Below are positions 34,690 through 45,059 of a DNA stretch of 64,000 nt, piece after piece; within the stretch, counting starts at the first letter, position 1, and each line of letters starts with the position of its first letter. Source of the DNA: Sclerodactyla briareus (Eukaryota; Echinodermata; Holothuroidea; Dendrochirotida; Sclerodactylidae); contig JAODTK010000112.1 in the NCBI GenBank assembly GCA_026419785.1, positions 124,001 through 188,000 of the forward strand. Direction: 5' to 3'. Position numbers and translations under genes: made by a program. The notes under the pieces were generated by a model. The model worked only from the letters and a program-made list of their open reading frames with translations, did no database searches and was not told where the DNA came from.

Positions 34690-36060
34690 CAGCTCCACAC
34701 TGGTTGATGCAGCCACTGAATTTCGCCGACAATACCAACATTCCATCAAAGATAATGTTTGAAAATGGAATATTCTGCAATTTTTTTCTCAACTCCGCGA
34801 AGGAAGGGAACGAGAGGTCACGTCGAGGAATACATTCTCTGTGGTACTATTCTTCGATTTCATGAATAATACATTCGTAGGTAATGTGTTTATTATCAAA
34901 ATGAGAAAATTATCATGCGTACTGAATGTGTCTATGGACATCTGTTCTTCCAACGCTAAAAGCCAATCTAATACAAAGATAATAGCTACCTAGTGTTTGA
35001 CACAGAAATGCATTTCGTGATATTCCTGCGGCCAATATGTCGGTTTGCGCTGTTATAATTAACTCCATGTGATGTCTGTAGAATAAATGATAAAGCATAA
35101 TTGAGTAATCATTTGCAGCAACCGAAACGGCGCGAAAGCCATATAATCGGGTCGATATTCATTGGCTAGGTGCGGATTACGTTGACGTACAAACGGGGTC
35201 AAAGAACTGAATAAGTACCCTTCAGGACGAAGAACACTGAATTATGATAGGAGACTGACACAGTCGATACTGTACATCGACCGAGGGACTGATTGTGAAT
35301 TAGGTGACCTTCACTTCAATCCGGCGGAACAAGAAATGTGCGTAATTCGCTGAATGACAGCCAACCGATAAATGCACATTATGTACATAGATTCCAGCTT
35401 TATAGAAATCCGCTGTATGTGTATTTCACGTCTCACTGCGCCATATATCGTTGTTGTAACTTAGTTGATAGAGAACAACATGGCTGCTCACGGCATTATG
35501 AACTCCATATAATCTGATAATAGCTGTGACTCGAATTGTTAGGCATTAATGTGTCATCATTCGCACCCAATTGTTCGAATTCGCATTGGCAATTGATCAC
35601 AATAAACTGCTTCAGATAACCTTCCGAAACATCGAGTCCCTTTATAGAGAACTGGCACAATCAATAATGTTATAATGATAAGGGAACGTATTGTATCTTT
35701 TTTGAACATGAAAGTTTTGTAATCCAACAGAACACCAGAGCACGTCAAGTTAATCACATTACAAGTAGACTATATAGGAATCATTGCAGCACGTGTTTTT
35801 ACAAGTTCATGAAAGCCAGCAAAATAACCTAGGTTCTGTCTTAATCATCTGAGATAATGTACGTATACAACGTGCTACAATGTGCATGAACATGTAAAGA
35901 CGCAATTAAACACAATGCACATCAAAACATAACAACAGTAATCGCCAGCAAACCTTCACTCGAATTTTTACTACCGTGATTCTCCAAATAAATATATAGA
36001 GAGAGCCTCGATCGAACCATATTCCGTCTACTACTATCATTCTACTACTATTAGTCTACT
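34690..36060 (+). repeat. Local repeat block 1, modules A/A'/B
   Basis: Non-coding DNA with a clear relative at 43.3-44.2 kb. Shared landmarks include ACTGAATGTGTCT (34921 and 43443), AGTGTTTGACACA followed by AAATGCATTTCGTGATA (34991 and 43548), CCCTTCAGG-ACG-GAGAACA, AGGAGACT and GAATTAGG-GACCTTC. A second internal module shares a GTGAC-AATTG-TAGGCAT stretch with 44034. A 'B' module (CAGCAAACCTTCACTCGAAT, then TCGAACCATATTCCG) at about 35945 recurs at 38424 and 47312. The first 110 bases (CCGACAATACCAACATTCCA) recur at 56.34 kb. Confidence 0.65.
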
Positions 36061-36259
36061 AGGGTACAGATCCGGTTCCCATTAGGGTCCTTGTCTAAGG
36101 GGTTGACATCTCTTCCGGAATCTGTAGCTAGGGGTTGGAGTTGGCACCCCTCCTCCTTCCCCATTCATTGTTAGAGTTCATTGTCGAGATATGCATTATT
36201 GTGTTCGTCGTGAGAATTAAACTGACTCTGCTATCAGCAGTGCAGCATGGCGCGGGTTA

Positions 36260-37870
36260 AGAGTTCCGATAACTCATAGACCGGAGATTGGGGAATGCTC
36301 ATGATCGGCAGGTCCCCAGGACTGCCCGGATCTTCACAACTGATAACAGTTTGCTGGTCATTGCAGTCAGGCTCGCTTTCTTAAGACAGCAGGGGAGTGC
36401 CTTCTTGGAGCGGTCTCTAGGCGACTTCCGTGGCAATTTCTAGAGGTAGAGTTGAGACTATCAGGCGGAGTCGCTAGACCATGCTCATTGGTAAGACTCT
36501 TCCGTGGGAGCTTCGTCGCATGACACAGAGGGCACTGCGACGCCACCGTGATGCGGCCTACGGAGCGGTTCAGACACTCTGCAACTCGGCTCTGTAGCAC
36601 GGTACCCAGCTCTCAAAGCATATGACGTCAGAATTTTGACCGAGCATCTCGAACTGAGGGCTCGCTGGGCTGGGGATTGAAGATTTATCAACGTTGAGCC
36701 CCAAGCTTGGGAATTCAGAATGATGGTGTCGCCGACCTTGGTTGAGGTTTGGGGGGGTGGGGGGAACTGCTGAAGACTTTGACGTTCCTACCATCGAATG
36801 AACTCGGGAGACATGGAAGCAGTTGGAGAGCGGGGAAGCTCCACAAGTCTGCGGCATACATACAGGGATGTTCTGGGCAGGCTGCCCTCACGTTGTAGTA
36901 TAGTCTCCACTGCTCTGTTGTCATCCCAACCCACTAGAAAAGGGACTTATGGTCCAATCTGGAAAGCGAAGAGTGATATTGCGGCTCTGATACTATATAC
37001 GGTCACACTCCTCTCAGTTCCTGTCAAAACCTTGGGGGGGGGGGGGTGGGGGTAAGGATATTTCGTGAACTGATCAATGTCATCTGCTGAGCATGGATCA
37101 CCAGGGTTTCACTTCCACGAAGTCCACCTGGATCGCCTCTAGGCTCTCCGTGTCTTGTCTGAGCGGATGCGGGAAGTCGTGGATCATGGAGGCTTCCTTG
37201 TGGCCTATATCAATTTTCGCAAGGCCTTCGATCAGGGAGGCTCTCTGTGGAGTTTCAGAGCAGCGTGGTGTGCCACCGGTCTTGTACACCTATCCTCTAT
37301 CCTTTATGTTTCTGGACATGAGTGTGCTTTGAAATGTGTTGGTCGACTCTCCGATTTCTTTCCCGGTATCACGGTTGTGAACGGGGGCTCACGGGCCCAA
37401 ATCTCTTCGACCGTGTAGGATCGATAAGGGAGAGAGGTGCGGATAATACCGACTTCGGGGTCTCATTCAGTGAAGTCAGGGTTTCAAGACTCCAAGTGTT
37501 CGACGAAACCGTGGAAGTCACCAATTCACTCGTTTACCTCGGCAGTGTCATCAGTGACATATTAGTGACTTCATGCGACCTCGAGCCGCGATATTTGTGC
37601 GGAAGAACCAGGCTCCGTGTCTTTATATATATTGTGCTTCTAGTCTTGGTATAGTTTAGTGAGGCTTGGACGCTCACTGTTGGGCTGAGACGGCGATTAG
37701 ATTAATTTTGACAACCTCACGCATCCTTGGTTACCTGGCAGAATCGTGTATCCGATGCCAGGGTTCTCGGGGCCGCGGGATGGTGGAGGTTAGCCGCCTG
37801 ATTCGCGATCGCGATCGTCACATGCGCTCAATTTGGTCTACGACCTCCCCCACCTGTCATGAGGTGAACG
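36260..37870 (+). mobile_element. RTE/I-like LINE, decayed copy 1
   Basis: Plus-strand pieces in different frames follow the order of an endonuclease-RT LINE. A YGPIWKAKSDIAALI / LLSVPVK block is equivalent to 'PIWKGKGD..DC.NYRGITLLSVPGK'. Then come AYINFRKAFDQ (palm), ALKCVGRLSDFFPG, VFDETVEVTNSLVYLGSVIS and an EAWTLTVGLRRRLD-like end. The clade is not resolved. The same family lies at 45.1-47.0 kb. A stretch around 37664-37700 is identical at 46732-46767 except for one base. The ORF is broken by many frame changes, and the catalytic YADD region is not readable. Confidence 0.75.
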
Positions 37871-37909
37871 GATGAGTGAGTAGTAGTATTGTCTATATTT
37901 GTTAAATCC

Positions 37910-37911
<2 letters not shown>

Positions 37912-37950
<39 letters not shown>

Positions 37951-38329
37951 TCTCGTTCTTATATAGCGCTTTTCCAGGTCGAATACTTGCTCAAAGCGCT
38001 TTACAGATATTACCCCTGATCATTAGTGACTTGTCACACCCGTACCTACACCCACGCACCTCTTGCTGTTTCTTCCGACGCACCATTTCAGTACGCCACT
38101 TCATGTGTCCCCCGGAGAACTTCCCAATATCAAACAGCCACATACAGCGCTCGGCCCCTTACAAGCACCTCCCAGGTACCCACTTTAACACGTGGGTGGC
38201 GTGAAACATTTCAGGAGGCATGCCTTGTCCAACAGCACTGCGGAAAAGTTCTCGGGCTTCCAATGGGCTCCGAACTCGCAATCAACGGTTTTGCAGTCTG
38301 GCTCTCTCGACTGAGCTAATCCGCCTCCC
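37912..38329 (-). mobile_element. Full-length tRNA-derived SINE with L2-like tail
   Basis: On the minus strand the element starts GGGAGGCGGATTAGCTCAGT, with an A-box (38308-38321) and a B-box-like GAGTTCGGAGCCC (38265-38277) about 30 bases further on, as in a tRNA head. A body of about 300 bases follows. It ends GTAAAGCGCTTTGAGCA, AAAAGCGCTATATAAG and (ATT)n, the same 3' end as the L2-type LINE at 42.9 kb. It would be made by RNA polymerase III and mobilised by that LINE's enzyme. A second copy without the tail lies at 57.2 kb. This copy interrupts repeat block 1 and is absent from block 2. Confidence 0.85.
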
Positions 38330-38340
38330 ATATATATGAC

Positions 38341-38775
38341 AATTTGATTTCATTGCGCGGATACATTTATCTCTGTTTTCGTGTTCTAATCATATAATTA
38401 GGACGCCATAATGTCCACTGTTATTCCCGGCAAACCTCCGTATTCGTTATGCCGTGCATCGTTTTCCGAGTAAGTTTGGAAAAAAAGCCACGATTGAACC
38501 ATATTCCGCACAATTCTGTCTGATGATGATGTATGATAATTGTGATCCATTATGACGCATTGAATTTCTTGCGCGGATACATTCATGTCTGTTTCGCTGT
38601 TCTGACTATATGAGGTTCCTGAACGCCTAATTACGACGCGATGCCCCCCTAATCGTTCCAGTCGGCTCAGTTATAATGCCAGCGAAGCGCCAGTGTTCTA
38701 ATCGAATCAGGAATGTGACGTGCTGTTTATTTTTTAAACAATATTTGTTAAACTTGAATACATTGCTAATTGGCG
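38341..38775 (+). repeat. Local repeat block 1, modules C-B-C
   Basis: A TTGCGCGGATACATTTATCT phrase (38357) is repeated 213 bases later (38570), giving two C modules around a B module (AACCATATTCCGCACAATTC). At 47.31-47.65 kb one B-C unit shows the same sequence with scattered changes, including CGCGGATACA, GACGCCATAAT and TCGAATCAGG. The unit appears to be a tandem repeat of about 210 bp in low copy number. Confidence 0.65.
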
Positions 38776-38924
38776 CACTCGTATTTTCATTATTCCGAGA
38801 AGAAAATTTCGGTTTGAAAGAGTTCGGAATGAGAATAAGTGGTTGATTAACTATTCGGCATCATAGTTACCGCACAACAAATTAGCGACGGTACTAGCTC
38901 TTTCTAGAAAAGTACAGCTTCTTT

Positions 38925-40735
38925 ATTTTTTTTTTCATTCAACCTTCAAGGGTAAACTCAGTTAGCTATAAAGCTAATCTTACCTGAGGCCCTTTGACGA
39001 ATAATTACAATAAACAGATAAACAAAGAACAATGAGACGTATACAGAAACTCCAGAAAAGTTCAACAAACACTGGAGTCATAAATCCAAATAAACAAAAA
39101 ACTTTCCAAAATATATATATATATATATATATAAATAAAAAACCCTAAAATTGAGTGCGTTGAAATACAATGGGGGGGGGGGGGAAGGGGATGGAGGAGG
39201 GGGAAAGACGGGAGGTGAAGGGCGGGTTGGGGAAAGGCAGGGGGAAAGGGGGAAGGGGGAAGGGGGAGGAGAGGAGGGGGGGGGGGGGAGGGGGAAATGG
39301 GGGACATTCAGAACATAAATATTACCAACACTAACAGTTAGTAAATGCTTGATAAGCGTTAAAAGATGTACGGAATGACTTCTACACTCAATGGGCAGTT
39401 CGTTCCAATTTTTGGCAGCAACATAAGAGAAGGTATTCATATGGTATTGAGTGCTTCCACCTTCAAGAAATAAATCATTACGTGTTGTGGACCTGAGAGA
39501 ATTAACGGTGATGTCATCATTGGTGAAACGGAACATATCGGCAATGTATTAGGCGCAAGAATCTTAAGAGCCTATATACCAGAGTTTTCTTTACAACTTT
39601 AATACGCTTTTACGTGAGGACCAACTTGAAGCATCGAACAATCTCAGATCTCTGTCTCGTAAGTTGCATTTGCTATTATTCTGTCTTGGCCGCAGATTTT
39701 TGCAGACGACTTATTCTTCTAACATATTTTCTATCACTACTTTGGCCCTATACTAGTTATCCGTACTTTAGTACAGGTAGAATATACCCGTCATAAAACA
39801 AAATACAAGTATTGGTATCGATGAAAGGTTTTATGCGCCTTAGCAGAGCCAGTCTGCTGGATACCTTCTTATCTCCCCCTGAGTCACGTGGATTGTTCCA
39901 CACCACAGACAATTGTCCATATTAACACTCAGTATCTTTTCACATTGTACGTTTCCAATATCTAAATTTTCGACGTTATATTTAGACTGTGCTATTGGGC
40001 ATGGAACCTAGTCTCTGTCTTGAAGCAACCAGCATGCACTTCGTTTTCTTGCTATTTCTACAATTTTATTAAATTTTACAAACCATTACTACTGGACATG
40101 GGCCTGTCTCATTTATTTCCTATCTAGATCACTATCGATTTGCCTTCCACATATAGAGTCGTAATCGTCCGCGTACATCTCCAGCTGAACACTAACTTTG
40201 ATCCAGTCATCAAATATACACAAATAGTAGTTACCGAGGATTTTGGAAACCCCCAGTGGGACCCCACAAGTCACGAACATAGGGGGCGATAATACACCAT
40301 CAACACAGGTGACCTGCTGTCGATTCGTTAATACGACCTGAACCACGCAACGGATTGATCGGAAGCTATTCTTAAATCTAAAAATACAGAACAACTAAGT
40401 ACCCATTATCAATAGCTTCATTCCAGTCATCAATACTCTTCAATAGGGTTGTTTCGCATTAATGTCTCTTCCCTGAAACCTGGATTGTATTCACTAACAG
40501 TCCATATGCATTTAGGATCTTCGTTAAAGAGTCATGGACATGGTGTTCCAAAATTTTAGATAGCACGGGCACTATTGAGATAGGGCGGTAGTTGGAAACG
40601 ATTGAGTATATGGGTGATTTTATCCGTAATTTCTGTAGCGATAACTTGAGACAATAGGCACTGATCTCATCCAGACCGGTGGCCTTCGTACAATCAAACG
40701 ATCTAATAGACTTAGACACATATCTCCTGGTCCCA
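38925..40735 (-). mobile_element. L2/CR1-group LINE, truncated copy
   Basis: On the minus strand: a CTKATGLDEISAYCLKLS finger block, SNYRPISIVPVLSKILEHHV, LTNRQQVTCVDG, a 'CGVP.G' box, a VQLEMYADDYDSICGRQI catalytic segment and, after a gap, a C-terminal block (FSYVAAKNWNELPIECRSHS). The 3' untranslated region near 38.94-39.0 kb reads GGCCTCAGGTAAGATTAGCT and TTTACCCTTGAAGG, ending in an A/T-rich run. Two G-rich tracts (39172-39290) and an AT microsatellite have expanded inside it. The reading frame is interrupted several times. Confidence 0.8.
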
Positions 40736-41160
40736 TGGGAAAATGTGACTATATATAAGAGTTCGAAACATGTCGGTCCCAATACAGATCCCTGTGGAAC
40801 ACCATACCGAAGAGCGACGTTAGGTGCGGATGCGCCATTAGGAGTGTGACACACTGAGTCCTGTTACTCAAGTAAGACAGAACCAGTTCAAGGCAACACC
40901 ACAAACCCCGTAGTTTGCTAATCTGTTTTTTAAAACGTTGTGATCTATGGTATCGATGCTGCTGAGAGATCAGCAGCACCAGCATGACGGAATTACGATT
41001 GATTCCAAAGAATTTCGATATCCTCCTTCACTGAGAGGAGAATAGATTCTGTGGAATGGCCTGACCTATAGGCGGATTGGTTAGAGTCGATCAAGGAATT
41101 AAGTGCTAAGTGTTCAGTGAGATGTTTTTGAACAATGGGGGTGGGGTCACCACATTACCT
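40736..41160 (-). mobile_element. Second L2/CR1-group LINE, 3'-truncated piece
   Basis: On the minus strand: EHLALNSLIDSNQSAYRSGH, STESILLSVKEDIEIL, a DLSAA palm segment followed by an IDHNVL-like piece, SYLSNRTQCVTL and RYGVPQGSVLGPTCFELLYI. It then stops abruptly at about 40736. The following sequence restarts at an earlier RT position (a finger block), so this is a different insertion in the same orientation. The family is close to the neighbour but not identical, judging from the motif spellings. Confidence 0.75.
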
Positions 41161-41469
41161 GAAAATAACCGACCCAGTCAACTTCCGTGTTTGGTGGACG
41201 GTAAACACAACCCCAATAATACATTGTTATTATAGTGTAGGATAATCTCTATCCGGATTACTTCGATTGTTGGCTATTTCGAACCGGCATGACGAATAAA
41301 ACTCGTATCATTTTTTATATAGATGGCTACCCCTTCCCCCTTCTCTACCTGTCCTGTCTTTGCGTATTCAGTGAACCGGTATCATATCGAAACATGAAAA
41401 CCGATGCAATCACCAACGTACGGTTACGCTCGCATAATTCGAATTTACCAGTGAGGTTGAGGTCGAAAT

Positions 41470-42975
41470 ATTGCAGTCTCGACCCCATTTCAACCTGACG
41501 CTAAGTTGTGTGTGGACAAGCTGCTGCCTCTAATAACATCTGTCATAAACGCATCCCTTTCCGAGAACGTGGTCCCTGATAAAGTCTGCTCATGTTGTAA
41601 CTTTCCTGAAGAAACCGGGTCTGGACCACGATAACTGCAACAACTATAGACCCAACTCTAACTTACTATTCGTGTCAAGACTACTGGGGAAAGTCGTTTG
41701 ATGTTGCTTGGAGCAGCATCTTGTCGGAACGGGCTATGCGAACCGCTACAGTCGGCCTATCGGAAGGCGCATTCCACTGAGACAGCATTGCTCCGAGTGC
41801 AAAATGACTTTATTTCAGACATTGACAAAGGCGGGTGTTTGCATTGATAATGCTAATTTGTCCTGCCGCCATTGATATTCTCGACCAAGGAGTTATGCTG
41901 AGAAGACTGCCAGACCGACTTGCAGTCACGGGTGGTGCCTTGTCCTGGAAGATGTCATACTACGAGGTCGGAATCAAGCCGTCACCATTAGACATTCCCA
42001 CTCTGCTCACCTCTACACACTGTATACTGCACCACTTGGCGACATTGTTCACCGACACACCTACAATACCATTTCTATGCAGACGACAACCAATTATATG
42101 TGGTCCCTTCACCCCGCGACCAGCTTCCAGACAGGAGGCTTTTGCCCGCCTGTCACGTTGTTTGGGTGATATTGAAAAATGGATGCTTCTTACTGAACTG
42201 AGGTTTAACACTGAAAAATTTTCACCTCCAGAAAAATGCAGAGATTGTCAACAACATCACTATAACTATTAGGACCCGTAATCATACCGACGTCAGCAGC
42301 CGAAGTCTTGGCGTGTCATTTAACACAACCCTCAGCAAGGCTCAGCAAGTCAACAACATCTGGATTACGCCCAGCCTTCGTAACATTCGATCCAGAACAC
42401 TGCAGCACGTGTCATCACTAGGACACCACGCCTTTTCACACATCACTCCTGTACTACGTGAGCTCCACTGGTTACCTGTTGACCACCCATTGCCCTGCAG
42501 TCTTTTTTCTGGCCTACAGATGCATCCACGACTAAGCACCACCATACCCCAATGAATTGTTATCTATTCACCGCCACAGCAAAATTCGACGATCTGGAGC
42601 TCTCTTTCCTGGTCGTCCACAGAGTTCAAACAATCCGTACCGGATTTCAGCGTAATGGCCAACAAACTCTGGAATCAGCTACCTTTTGATATTCGTAACG
42701 CCTAGTCTTTATTTACTGTTAGAAAACTTCTTAAAGCATATCTATCCTTGTAGTGTGTCTAACTTTTATGTGTAAGTGCTTATTACCGACTTAGATACTG
42801 ATATTTTCTACATATATCTTTTTCAATCTTTTACTCGCCATTACTGCAGTATTATAGTCATTGTATCTTCCTACTTTGTGTAGCTTCTATCGCTGTGATG
42901 TTTAGTGTTACTGCGTCTGTATACGTTTAGGTTTCACTTTGGTTCACTGTAAAGCGCTTCTGAACGAATTGGTAT
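41470..42975 (+). mobile_element. L2-type LINE, nearly complete RT half
   Basis: Starting with a KLCVDKLLPLITSVINASLS block, the plus strand encodes, in order but over several frames, [114 protein letters not shown] and an FSVMA-LWNQLP-like end. The element closes with TGTAAAGCGCTTCTGAACG, GGCGCTATATAAATTCAG and an ATA/AAT microsatellite. The 5' endonuclease region is missing. Stops, frameshifts and small internal deletions (the GVPQGS box, for instance) show it is dead. It is the probable family source of the SINE tail at 37.9 kb. Confidence 0.9.
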
Positions 42976-43009
42976 TCGAAAGAGGCGCTATATAAATTCA
43001 GTTAATATA

Positions 43010-43050
43010 ATGAAAAATATTTTTTTTAATATAATAATATAATAATCATA

Positions 43051-43091
<41 letters not shown>

Positions 43092-43248
43092 TAATAATAA
43101 ATAATAATAATAATAATATAATAATAATAATCATAATAATAATAATATAATAATAATAATAATTAATAATAATAATAATCATAATAATAATAATAAATAA
43201 TAATAATAATAATAATATAATAATAATAATATAATAATAATAATAATA
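43010..43248. repeat. (AAT)n compound microsatellite
   Basis: About 230 bp of AAT units with ATAATAT and ATCAT interruptions, forming the expanded tail of the L2-type LINE. Confidence 0.95.
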
Positions 43249-43299
43249 GATCTATAACAACGATCGGGATCAACATTTAGTTTTATGTCACTTGAATTT

Positions 43300-44235
43300 A
43301 AAGAAAGGAGAATTACAGCGAGAAAGAAAATGAAAGGTCACGTTATTTCCCGTAATAACAGTTTCTGGGTATATGTGGGATGGGTAAATATCGCATGCGT
43401 AGACAATAGTTATAGCGTTAAATGATGACAATTATTATGTGCACTGAATGTGTCTTAGGACATCCGTTTTCTCAACGCAGACAGACTTATCTCAATACAA
43501 AATCCTCACAAATGGTCTGCCCATTATGAGCTCACGCTGGCTACTCTAGTGTTTGACACACAAATGCATTTCGTGATACCCCTGCGGCTAACACGTCGGT
43601 TCACCTGAGTATGAACTTAATGTAATGGCTGTGAAATACATTGCGGAGCATAATTGTGTTATCATTTCCAGCAGCCGAGGGGACGAGACAGCCATGTAAT
43701 CGGATATGCATTGGCAGGTGATGATCACGTACATTACAATCGATCACAATGAACTGAATTAAGGACCCTTCAGGGACGGAGAACATTGAATTATATTAGG
43801 AGACTAGATCAATCAATATCGCATATCGTTAAGGGAACGATATTGAGGTATCTCGAATTAGGCGACCTTCGCTTCAATTCTGAGAATGGGCGTAATTCAC
43901 TCCACCAGGCATTCCAGTCCAACGAAGTAATGCATTACATTATAGTTAGAATTACAGACGATGCTGGACTTGTATGTCGACCCAACGCGGAAGCACGTGT
44001 CGTCAACAAAGTTGACAAAACAGCACTGATTGTGACCCAAATTGCTAGGCATAATTGTGTAATCCTTTGCAACAGCCGAGGAGGAGGAAACGAGGCGGCC
44101 CTGTGCATTGTGCGCATGTGCATTGACAGATGTGGATCACGGTACATAACAATCGGACACATCGAACTGCATCAGATTAGGAGAACGGGTGAGAAAGGAA
44201 GAACCACTACAACCCCAAACGAAGGAAAACATAAT
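43300..44235 (+). repeat. Local repeat block 2, modules A/A'
   Basis: The counterpart of 34.7-35.75 kb, offset 8.5 kb. It contains two A-type modules about 395 bases apart (CAGCCGAGG-GACGAGACAG / CAGCCGAGGAGGAGGAAACG, each followed by TGCATTG-CAG-TG and GATCACG-TACAT). The longest frame in the window (171 codons, 43786-44301) lies here, but it covers the repeat modules and its aligned partner at 35 kb is not open. I treat it as a chance frame. Confidence 0.65.
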
Positions 44236-44249
44236 ATAAAAGAAACGCA

Positions 44250-45025
44250 CCCACAAATCCTGGAAACCAATCAAGACTTCTCGGAGGGCATCAGCAAATA
44301 AGGAAAAATACTTCCGAATATGTAACCTTCAACGTTGCTACGAAGCGTGACACGATGATCCCCAGTGGTGATATTAGAAAAGAAGTAGTCGAAGGTAAGG
44401 CCATCGAAACCATTGATAATTTGAAAACCTGAATCAATCACCTCGAATTCGCCTTAGATCCAATGAAATCAAACCGGGACGCTTCAGTATTTCAACATAC
44501 GGCAAATCTCGCAGACAATTATTCTGTAAGCTTTCCTTCGAACGTTCCCTTTGACATCTTATCTGAGGAATAAGGATTCCCAACTGCATGGAACACCCGG
44601 GTAAGTTCTTACCAACTGTTAGAACAGCCTAACAACAATCTTATGGAGAAACTGAAATTACGCAGGGAGGATCCAATGACTTTACTAGCAGCTTCCGTTA
44701 CACGCTTGGAAGGTGTTCAACGAATTTTACCACGATTGAATATATTTTGATCATTCGAACTAAAGGAGGAGTTGCCGTTATGACAGCTGCATGCATCACC
44801 TACTTTATCGGCCGTGTTGAACAAATTGCCAATCGGATAGACAATTTGGAGATAGATTTGGGTGAAACCTTGAACAATTGCAACATCGTTATCGAAATCC
44901 CTTCACGATATACATTGTGTCGTCTGGCAAATGTTTTGAAGTTAGAATGCACAGAAATATCAAGATCGATTACATAGGCCATGGGGAGTTGGAGTTAAGG
45001 TCCAAGAACCGACCCTGGGAACACC
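44250..45025 (-). mobile_element. CR1-like LINE fragment
   Basis: On the minus strand: VFPGSVLGP (equivalent to GVPQGSVLGP), LDISVHSNFKTFARRHNVYR (the catalytic region, with the ADD box altered), a KCFEV-like segment and, further on, ISLDLRRIRGD followed by a QVFK-like piece and SMVSMALPSTTS. The LRRIRGD-QVFK spelling matches the 2.87-kb and 20.0-kb copies, so it is the same family. It is inserted antisense between repeat block 2 and the LINE at 45.1 kb. It has frame changes and an internal gap. Confidence 0.7.
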
Positions 45026-45059
45026 ACTAGTATTATAAAGCCACTCTTGAACCTACTCC

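Noticed and set aside
38265-38329. tRNA gene on the minus strand
   Set aside because: The promoter boxes are present but the sequence continues into a SINE body with an L2-like tail, and the cloverleaf is incomplete.
43786-44301. Longest open frame (171 codons) as a gene
   Set aside because: It spans repeat modules that occur non-coding at 35.1-35.7 and 24.4 kb; the aligned copies are not open, and no domain is recognised.
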